From assembly GCF_000003815.2 (NCBI RefSeq), contig NC_049993.1:3158370-3222369 (forward strand): DNA of 64,000 nucleotides, read 5' to 3'. The notes under the pieces were generated by a model. It saw only the letters and a program-made list of their open reading frames with translations. It had not been told where the DNA came from and ran no database searches. Below are positions 23,972 through 34,700 of the stretch, one piece after another (position 1 is the first letter of the stretch; each line of letters begins with the position of its first letter). This stretch comes from Branchiostoma floridae (lineage: Eukaryota; Chordata; Leptocardii; Amphioxiformes; Branchiostomatidae). A program made the translations under genes and the position numbers.

Positions 23972-25380
23972 ACTACGTCAGAGTTGGCGCGAGCACTTTT
24001 AGCAATACCCCCAGTCTGGATAAGGTTAATCATTTGCTTATTTGTATATATGCTCTTGTTATTGCTTCATTAGGTGAAGCCTGTCATGGATAGCCTTATC
24101 TTGTGTAATGCTGCCAAATATGCTGTTTTTGTTTGTGGAGCCTTTATGTAAAGAGAGGGGCGGGGGATGATAGAGCACCGATAGATAGCACCATTTGTGG
24201 TATTCACAATGCCCAGATCCTACCTCAAAATACTATGGTATTGTATCAAAGCTTCATGTTTTGATGTCTCACGTTTGCAGTAGTTATGTCATGGATTCTT
24301 TGGTTGTTAGAATTAGATAGCTCTTGTTCCCATGACAAAGTGGTTCCCAGAAGTAGTTTTGCCCCCAGCAGCTTTCTTGTGCCATTGTTGGTAGAGAAAA
24401 AAGGGCATTAATTAACTAACATAATAAATACGTCGATAAGTGCGTATGTGTATAAGTACTTATCGCGCTAATCAAAATTTGCTTTATAAACTAGATAGGG
24501 GATAGGCCGACTTAGGAGTAAATACCGCATATTTCACTCCATCTTAAATTTCACACATGGATTGTTCCATATCAACTTTAAGCAGAAATAGAGCATCCCA
24601 AATCATTCAACTCCAAAATAGATTTTAAATTTTTGACCCCTCGTTTCTAGAATATACTACTCCGAAACAACCCTTTGCAAAATGGACTCTTCCACATTGC
24701 TTGATTTTCTCTAGAGTCTAGAGCAAAAACAACTATTATATATAATACTAAGTTTCGGGTCATTTGGACTTCATATTATGGCAGCAAGGTCTCAACTGTT
24801 AATTATGTCGAAGTGATGTATTCCAAACCTGTGACTGGAGTGAATTGATTTGGACACATGTCCTATGCAAACTCATACCAATTTTGTTTTAGTACAAGGG
24901 CAAGGGAGCCAAATATACATTTTTAGTAAAAAAAAATGGGGACAAAGGAAAAAAAAAGGCCACTGTTAGAGTATGAAAATAAACTTGTTGATACATTCCT
25001 GAGAGAACATGATTGTACAAGGCACATCTGTTCCAAATTTTATGTCATCACGTTGTAATACCTAGGCAAAAGTGCCGCAAATATATATTTTTGAAGTCCT
25101 CTTTGAAAAATATTCAACAAATGTTTGGGGTTATCGACCACTCTGACATAAATATTAGATTCCATTTTAAGGTTTGGCAGTGGAATGAGAAGAATAAAGA
25201 CAGGACAAAAACAATATATTTCTCTCCAAACTGTAGTATAGAGTGAAATATATTAAATAAGGGGATTTCATTAATCTATTCCGTTCAAATATAGGCATTT
25301 CAACCATTTGACACAAGCAACTAACTGATAGAAATAAAGGGGCATAAAACCTATAGGGATAATTATCAGCATTTTCAATG
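23972..25380. repeat. Direct segmental duplication, copy B
   Basis: This second copy of the 21387-22945 segment begins about 100 bp upstream of the UGT start codon, so it contains or abuts the UGT promoter. It has a short insertion near 24500 (CTAGATAGGGGATAGGCCGA) absent from copy A. Beyond 25380, where a second UGT first exon would be expected if the unit had been duplicated whole, no UGT coding sequence was seen. Confidence 0.85.
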
Positions 25381-25572
25381 AGAAAACGCTGTACTTACTA
25401 CCACTTCACTTTAGAGATATCTGTTTGGTATTATTACATACATTCACACTTTGTAGGTAGAGTACAATAGAAAATTTAGAAAAATTGCAATTCAATGCAT
25501 GTTTTATTGGTCATCTTTGATCTATACTGATTACTGATCTGCCTTTAGATTGATCAAAGGTTATTTGTCGAG

Positions 25573-25582
25573 GCGCATGCGC
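25573..25582. promoter_or_regulatory. NRF1-type palindrome upstream of CEPT1-like gene
   Basis: GCGCATGCGC is a perfect NRF1-type palindrome, 76 bp before the start codon of the plus-strand phosphotransferase. NRF1 sites of this kind mark TATA-less housekeeping promoters in animals. The promoter role is inferred from position. Confidence 0.5.
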
Positions 25583-25658
25583 ACATCGTTACTTGTCACG
25601 TTGTTTACAGTGACTGTCATATGTTGGCTGAGCTTCCGACGAACCATTATCTTCAATA

Positions 25659-25754
25659 ATGTTTCAGCCCATTTTGACCGAGGCCCAGCTAAGGGGACTA
25701 GATGGATACAAATGTGTATCTGAAGGAGCGTCCGTCTTGGAACCTATCATGCAG
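25659..25754 (+). CDS. CEPT1: CEPT1-like exon 1
   Basis: The exon encodes 32 residues starting at ATG 25659. An upstream ATG at 25621 meets a stop after 12 codons. [17 protein letters not shown] and SVLEPIMQ match the conserved N-terminal segment before the first membrane helix of CEPT1. The donor is CAG|GTAACT. A 12.3-kb intron follows. Confidence 0.85.
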
Positions 25755-28700
25755 GTAACTTTGATTTTTTCAAGGATTGAAGGGGAGGGGTAGATTAAAA
25801 GCTGCGTGTGCACAGCAAAGGCCACAGATGGTAAAACCCGGGCAATGGACAGCTTTACTTCGACATGTCTAGCAGGGGTACCATATTATGCACAACGATT
25901 TGTGTCATTACTTGAGGCCAGAAGCGAAAGAACCGTACTAAAAATTCTGGTCTTTTCATACTAAAGCTACGTCAGGGCTTCAATTTCTAAGCGGAATCTT
26001 GTCTCTGGCACTCTGCACTCGTTTTCCAGTGCTCAGGACTCCACTCAGTGCTTTAACACAGAAGGCTGGTTGAAAGGCTATACAGCACTGGTTATAGAAT
26101 ATGCATTTAGAATTCGAAACCGCAAGAAGGATATCACAAATAGCGTACACTATATGCCCCCCCCCCCTCTGAAGTGTCTGAAAAAACTTCACATGGTGCA
26201 GTTCACACGCTTAGGCTACTCATGAGAGGCAGGTTTTTCCCAGAGAAAAACATAGATAAAAGAAATATAGTTCCACGACCACAAACCTTCGCCAAAAAAA
26301 GGTTTGTTATGTAAAATGATGTCATAAATGTGTTCATCATATTCGCCAAGATAATGTATTCTTTTACACGGGTCTGTATGTGGGTTAACAGCATATAAGT
26401 CGAGAAATTGTCAATGGATCTTTTTGACCTATAATAAGTGTGTAGCGGTTGTTCAAAGGCATTGCGGTCTGTTTTGTTTAGCATAAGTCAAAATGCAGCT
26501 GGAGGATTTTCACGATATTTGGTAGGTGTGTAGCTGTTGTAGAGAGGATTGTCAATGGTGAATTGATCTTTTTGACTTTTGGTAGGTGAGTAGCGGTCGT
26601 GCAAAGGCATGCCTAGTTCGAAAACGGTTTACCTAGCGTTTTACCACGGTACAGCAGCGAGCTTTGTATTTTTTAAAGTTTGGTTTGGACAGCAAGTCAA
26701 ATTGCAGCTGGAGGATTTTCACGATATTTTGTAGGTGTCTAGCGGTTGTAGAGAGGATTGTCAAGTGTGAGATTGGTTTAGCTAGCTTTTACCTATTGTA
26801 AAAACCTGGCGGCGAGTTGCGGTACTGAAACGATTTTTAGTGGTAGATAGGCCTTAGTGTAGGGAGCAAGTCGTATTGATTTGGCCCCCCTGGTGGCTTG
26901 CGATGAACCTTTTTGTTTATAACTTTGAGAAGGATAACTCCAGTGAGGCAGGCAGGTACTGTATGTGATGATTAACATGTCATATTTATTTACGCAAAGT
27001 AAGGTGTCATTCCTTAGATATTGGGTAGAATGTGTAATTTTCCATTCAAGCTATGAACTGATCTCTGTTCAGGGACAGTATCTGCCTCTGTTTCCGTAAT
27101 AAGTTGGAAAGTAGGTCAGATAAACAACCAATGCCATGCAGGGTGTTTGGTTTATTTTTCAAGCTTCTGAATTAGGGGTCGTGTTTTTCAACTTAGCACG
27201 ATGTGAGGAAAGATGCACAAAAGCTAGAGTTCCACAAACACATATCTTTGTCAAATAAACAAGGGTTATTTTGAAGAGTGCCCGTTTACATTATGAATCC
27301 TTGATGTAATGATGGTCTTGTCCTATTGTAGATTTGAGTGGGTCATAAAGTTCTCTAATTTAACATCCACATGAGTGACTGAGTGACTGTCTGTAACCAC
27401 ACAACTCGGGAAGCCTTGGATAGATCCTGGTGATATTTTGTAGGTGGGTATGTTTGTTTGGTAGGGGTCAGGAAATTCAATATTAAGTTAATAATGGCCC
27501 CTAGCGGCATTCTAAGGTACTGCAGTGGAACTTCAACTTTTTAATATAATTCCGGAGTTTAAATTAATGGGAATTCCATGCTTGTAGCGTCATGAAGCTT
27601 AGTGAAGGTGAAAATTATCAGACATGAATCATGCAGATTTAACATAATTTAGAAGAGGAGAGGTTAACCCTGGCTTGGGAGAGACGAACCTGGAGGCAAC
27701 TCTCGATCTTCATGTCTACCTTGTCCCTCCAACGACCTGGAGGTCAAGGGACTAGGTAGGTAGGTAGGTAGAAAGAAAGAAACATGGCCGTCGTTGCATA
27801 GGTAAGATTTTCATATTTTGGACTTATGCATTTTTTTGAATATTGAATTAAGGACCTTTGTAATCCATAAATATCTATCTACAATAGGACAGGACCATCA
27901 TAACGCCAATGATTTATAAGGTCTGAAAAATAGGCATTCTTCATAATGAAAGTTTACTTGCAAGTTCATGCCCGAAGGCTTATTACAAGTACATGGTAGA
28001 AACATAAGAAAGATACATGTGACAATGAACATTGATCAGCATAATTGTAAGAAGAAGATACTAGAATACTGTTGGCTATTTCTAAACAGGTTGGGTTTGA
28101 CTTCTTTTCTGGAAGTAGAGGTCAAACTAACCCTTGTTCAAAATAACCCTTGTTTATTTGGCGAAGATATGTGTTCGTGGAACTCTAGTTGCATCTTGTT
28201 TTATATGTTATTTGATAAAGTCACACAGACACTTATCATCTAGCGTTCGGTGACCTCATACATCCAAGAAATAATGAGAGTTTGTGTAAAGTTTATTTAA
28301 ATGACGGAATTATATAATTTCCTCATTGATTATGCAGATTAAGTCCTCATTTGCATAATATGTATATCTTTTAGCCATTCACGCACAATACGACTCTGAC
28401 CATAGGCGGTAGGCCATCGGGTTTTTGTTGAAATCAGTATTAGTTGGCTGTAATGGAATCCGACTCTGGTACTCAGTCCACGGAAAGATTCCCGAGAATC
28501 GTACACTTACACACTCGGTGTACTCGGTCCACGGAAAGATTCCCGAGAATCGTACACTTACACACACGGTGTACTCGGTCCACGGAAAGATTCCCGAGAA
28601 TCGTACACTTACACACACGGTGTACTCGGTCCACGGAAAGATTCCCGAGAATCGTACACTTACACACACGGTGTACTCGGTCCACGGAAAGATTCCCGAG

Positions 28701-31700
28701 AATCGTACACTTACACACACGGTGTACTCGGTCCACGGAAAGATTCCCGAGAATCGTACACTTACACACACGGTGTACTCGGGCCACGGAAAGATTCCTG
28801 AGGATCGTACACTTAAACACACCTTATACTCGGTCCACGGAAAGATTCCCGAGAATCGTACACTTATACACACGGTGTACTCGGTCCACGGAAAGATTCT
28901 TGAGGATCGTACATTTACGCACACCTTGTACTCGGTCCACGGAAAGATTCCCGAGAATCGTACACTTACACACACGGTGTACTCGGTCCACGGAAAGATT
29001 CTTGAGGATCGTACACTTATGCACACCTGGTACTTGGTCCACGGAAAGATTCCTGAGAATCGTACACTTATACACACCTTGTACTCGGTCCACGGAAAGA
29101 TTCCCGAGAAGGTGTTACTTACTAGCCATGTAAGATTTCTGATAATAGATAAGATACGCAGCATTTTGTAAAGTCCAATCTCCGGGGAACAGCGTTACCA
29201 GCAGTACCATATCTGGCCGGTAGGGTCGCTGCTGCACAAGACGATACCGTCATTGCTAGCCAGACGCGAGACTCAGATTTCCCGCCAACGTTTCGGTGAA
29301 CCAAGTGCCCACTCTGTCACCGTGTAATAGTGTATGATTCTCGGGAATCTTTCAGTGGACTGGGTACACAGTGTATGTTAGTGTATGATTCTCGGAATTC
29401 TTTAAGTGTTGCCTGTTGAACAAACACATAATGTGTGTTAGTGTAATTGATTCTCGGGAATATTTCAGTGGACCGAGTACACTGAGTGTGTGATAGCCAG
29501 CGTATGATTCTTGGGAATCTCTGTTGAACGAGTACACACTATTTGAGTTCATAACTTTGGTACACGTACGACAAAGTGATACTGATTTAAACAAAAATTC
29601 GATGGCCTACCGCCTATGGCCAAAGCAGCCACGTTAAAAACTATCCTCATGTGAAACCAGAACCACAATAGAACATTGGTTCTAACTCACTTTTCCTGCT
29701 GGTCACCTCTAGTGGTAACGCTCTTCCAGGGTAGCATTTCCTACCCACTTATTATTATGTAGTTTATGAAGTAACGTCAGAACATCACGCGTAGCGGAGT
29801 AAAGATGAGATCATTAGTGACGTTCTGCTGTGGACTCCAAAGCATGCTCATGCGGACAGAGGTAAACCACGTAAAACATATGTACATCAAATTTGCGTTG
29901 ATTCTGGCTGCTCGGCTGAAGATCTGCCCAAGGCTATGGAGGATAGGGAAGGATGGGGGAAGAGAGTCATGTCCATCCGTGCAACCAGCACGCCCGGATG
30001 ATGATGATGATGATGATGATGAGTGAAGTAAGCCCTCTTGGCGCTTCATCGGTCCGAACAGGGCTTTGGGAACGCGTTCGAGCCAACTGCGAAACTGTTC
30101 TACACCCGTCGGCCTTTGCGCGACCTATCCCCGAAATCAAGAACGACGCAGAAGCACTGCGTACACAGTGCGTCTTTCAAGTTCAGCATGCTTGTTTATT
30201 ATTTGATTCAATGGACTGATTACACAATCCGGTAGTGTGTTGATTATTTACGTTACAAAGAAATAAACAGTGATTTCGACAAAAACTCGATGGCCTATCG
30301 CCCATGCTCTGGCGTCTCTTTAACCCTCATCCGACCGTATGGGGTCATTTTTGACCCCAGGCGTATATTTTGATCTGCCATAGCAACATTTTTCATCAGA
30401 GAAAAAATTCCTTCCATGAATTTGTTTGTATACATGTCTTACAACATCTACCAATTTTTCGCCGAGTTTTGCCCATTATTGTATAAGCTATACCTGAAAG
30501 TTTGTGTCTTGTTCGGTGGGGTCAAAAATGACCCCAGCCAATTATGAATCATTAATTACATAAATATCAAGATATTTCAATAAAATAACAGGCATTCCTC
30601 ATTATTGCTATTGCAGCAACAGGTTATAGTTGCTTAGATGAGTAAACACCGAATATTTTGAAAGAAATTTAGTATTTTAAGTGTAAAACACAGTTTTTCG
30701 ACATTCTGCATAAATTATGATAATACGCACTTATTACCTATGCTAATGAAAGTGAAAATGTTTCTAATTAATTAAAAAACAATATATGGACAGAATGTTC
30801 AGACGGAACCTACAAGAAAGATCTTTGCGGGAAAATAGACAATAGTTATTGTATGTATGTGTTTAGATGGCGGAATATGGTGCATAATTAAGTAATAAAT
30901 TCGTTACTTTTCACAAATATTGTATTTTTTCTTGTTAAATAACATTATTATGCTATCAGCATGATTGCATCATCACAATTATTGTTTAGAAATTGATAAA
31001 ACAAAACATTGTTTAAGTAAGTTTAGTATGGTAGATTTTCAGAGCAAATTTGGGTTTTCCTCATTTTCTGCATAAATTATGATAATGAGTAATAACTACT
31101 GACACCAAAACTTGTCAAAATATTTTTCATAGTTTAGTGAAACAGTAAATACATAGAAATGACAAAATAAGCCAGCAGAAATATGTCTATGAGCAAAACA
31201 AAATGGGGTCAAAAATGACCCCATACGGTCAGATTCGTCGTAAAAATGTAACGGTCGGATGAGGGTTAATTATAATGTCCATCGGCAAAATACTGAATCA
31301 GATGTTCTTATTCTTCCAAAAATTACTGCAGTTGATGACTGCGAGCTTAATAGTATAGAAATATGTGTGTAAGAGAGGCTTGAAAAATTGAAAATTACTG
31401 GGTGGAAAGTATCCTCCCAGAGGAGGGTTCTGGGGTTACCCAGAATGCAATTTTGACCTTTGACCCCTGACTTCCGGTTGTTTGTCATGTGAGGTTGAAG
31501 GTGATTTCCAGTCTTGCCCAATTTTAGGGCTTTCTGCTCCGTGGCTGTGCAGTTTTAGGGCCCATTTTTTTTTAGTGTCGTCGATGAGGTAATGAACATT
31601 CCATTTACGTGTTCCTTTGGGGACAACGGTCATCCTATACGTTAGAGTTGGGTATTTTGTCTTCGAACAGCGTTACGTAAACATCAAGATATCTGCTCAT

Positions 31701-34700
31701 TTCATGACGCTCCCGGACGGAATCTTCGCCTCGATTCCTGAAAATCGTGGGGACTTGAGGTTTTCAGTATGTTCAACATGTACTATGATGTCTTAGCTTG
31801 CGTTAGGTGCCGCGATAATCTCAAGTCCCCACATTTTGCTGAGAAATTTGAGATTTGGGGGAGAGGGGCTATGGCTTCGTTGTGTGAACGATATCCACAC
31901 GGTTATTCACTGTCGGTGTGGATGTCTCCCTGGCGTGTGGCTTCTAGAAATTACTATTTTTTGTGATTTTCGGACACATGTTACACATTTTAGGTTATGT
32001 CTGGCCGGTTTTGTGACAGCTTAGCCATAGACAACACGGCCTTCCGTATTTTTGTGGTCTTTTTAACCCGGGCACATATAGGCGAACAACACGTAAAATT
32101 ATGATATCCCCTTGGTGAGACGTCCACGTCCACACAACCAGAAAACAGCTGTACAAATCTTTCCTTGAATAATATGCGCAAAACTATGTACATCGTATCG
32201 TTTCAACCTTTTTTTCTACTTTGGGTGGTGTGAAGACTTTAAGCAGTGTTGTGTAACAAGTTTCTGTTTTATGACAAATAAAGTGAAGACAAATTTCATA
32301 CAATGCCTTCAATTGTCTATTGTCGCAATACAATTAAGTGCACTTTTTCAAATTGAAATTTTCAAATTATGTAGGTTGTTTCCATACATTAATCCCCAAC
32401 AACAGTTGGAGACTGACAATTGTATGTGTATCAGTGGTTCTAGTTAAGATAGACATGTTGTATTTACTGAGGCTTTTACATCTCATGTTCTTCGTTTATT
32501 GGTATAACACAGTAGTATATTTAAAGCTATGTCACACAATGATATGTAGAGGTTGCAATCATTCAGTAGTAAATGGTAGAAGACATGTTGCCACCGTATT
32601 TCCTTCACACAAACGACGTACTAGCCTGGTTACCAAACCCCAGCCCGATCTCAAGTATCTATCGTGCAGGGGTCTGGCCAGATGGGATAGGAACTCTTCT
32701 CAATTTTGCACCTTATAGTGGGCAAAAAACCCCACCAATAGAACAACACAGGATCAGCAGGAGGTAATTACACCCCTGCCATGATTGGTTAAAGACCCCC
32801 AACTGTACTTTTTGAATCCATAACGTAGCTGATTCGCTACTGTGATAGCCTGCTGACCAACTGTGGTGTGTTGTAGCTGGCTACCTGTGGTGAGAGTGGC
32901 CATCAATCCTAGGTTCTCCTCCCACTGATCAACGGGCCTTCGAGAACCTTTCTACAGCCATGTTGCCAGACCCCAACACGAAAGATATATCTTGAGGTTG
33001 GGGTATGGAATCCAGGCTAACGACGTACATGTTGCATTTATAATAAAAGTAGGGAGTATGTTTTAGTCTATGTACTAGTACTATTAAAAGCCTACTATGT
33101 ATTTAGAGCAAAAGTAAGAGGCACCTACAAGATGCTGTTTGCAGGGTTCGATAAAATTCAAGTCTTAGATATACATGTATTGTGTCCCTGGAGGCATATA
33201 CTTCAGTGTCCTATGTTTTCTCTGTTGCTTCTTATTCTTGAGATTCTATGTAAATATTGTGATTGACGGTAACACAGTATATGTTTAACGGTTGTGCAAC
33301 AGTATGATATGAACTGGTTGCTTTCAACTGTACATGTATTTGTATCACAATCACTGTACGGAAAGCTAAAGTAAAATGTTACACCTGTAATGCTGTATGT
33401 TGCAATGTACAAGAAATATATTTACAAGACAAACTCTCTATGTTTCAGTATACAAAACATACATACAGACTTGATCCACTTGCAACAGGAATGTTAATTT
33501 TTGTGCTGCAACATTGTCAGTTTGTACTGTTTCAAGAAGGCTATTTCTGTCAAAAGAAATCCATATTTTTCTGGCTACCTCAATGGGACAGTAATATTGA
33601 GCAAGTCACATTTTCCTGATATATATAATGTAAGCTATCAACACTAAATTGGCCCCTGTAGTTCCAAAAGAAGCCACTAGGGGACCAACACTTCACCAAT
33701 TACAAGATATACCTAATTTTCAAAAAGGATTGCCATAGCATGTCCAGAAGTTAAGATATCAAACCCGGAAGTCCTCCTTCAGTGCCGTAACAACTGCAAT
33801 ATACATATGGGAATGGGAGCACATCACAAAAGTCCTACTGACTGTGCCAAATCAGCCAGTCTGGCATCCATACCCCTGAATACATGCCGGTGCTGGATTA
33901 TGGAGACTTCATATTGCTGCTCGGCTAGTAGCTCCCTCACTCCTGCATCAGCCACTTCTCATCTTGGACATCCATCTCCAGAAAGTGAAGACAGTGATGA
34001 TGATGATGAATATTGGAGGCAGCCACCATTGAACAGCGCGGCTCGACACGAGGAAGGAGATACCAAGACACTCTTGCAGCTGTAAGAGATGAAATGTTTG
34101 AGTCAATATGAGGCCTGTTCCAGTTAGATTGGACTTTGAACCGGACAATCATAAGGACAGAAATGCTATTAAAATCGATGCCTTGGTAAACCACTGGAAA
34201 GTTATTGGTTACATGCCTGTTGATATGATTCCGAAAGTTATAAAAGCAATGAAGAGAGAAGAAATTGAATCTGTTACATTACCATCCCCACCCAAGTTTG
34301 AACTACACCCTGTACAGAATGGGTTTGGAAACAATGTGTATAATAGTGATTTGTCTTCTCTGTAAATTATAACAGGTAAGACATGTTGTATCACTTACTA
34401 CTATATCACTAGTATATACTACAGACAATAGAGTTATGTTGCATCATCTTCTAGGTTTCACTGTCTTGATTTTGCACAGTGAATATATTTACAGTTTCAA
34501 CTTCCTTTTATAACAAGGTATCACTGTCTTGGGTTTTCCAGTGTTGTATTATAGTTGCAACTTCCTTTACTAGGCTTTAGTTTAGGTATCACTGTCTTGA
34601 GTTTTCGACAGTGTTCAACACTGTTCATATAATATTTCAGTTGCAGCTTCCTTTACTAAGGCTTTAGTTTAGGTATCACTGTCTTGAGTTTTCCATACGG

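Noticed and set aside
25381-26300. Expected second UGT first exon beyond duplication copy B
   Set aside because: Minus-strand frames here show no UGT words such as a signal peptide or SDP segment. Only a GTAAGTAC donor-like site near 25391-25398 aligns with the real donor, which is too weak to call.
28379-29171. Long overlapping ORFs on both strands (up to 261 codons) with 17-residue repeats
   Set aside because: The 51-bp unit is a multiple of three and happens to lack stops in most frames. Five frames open over the same DNA indicate a minisatellite, not a protein.
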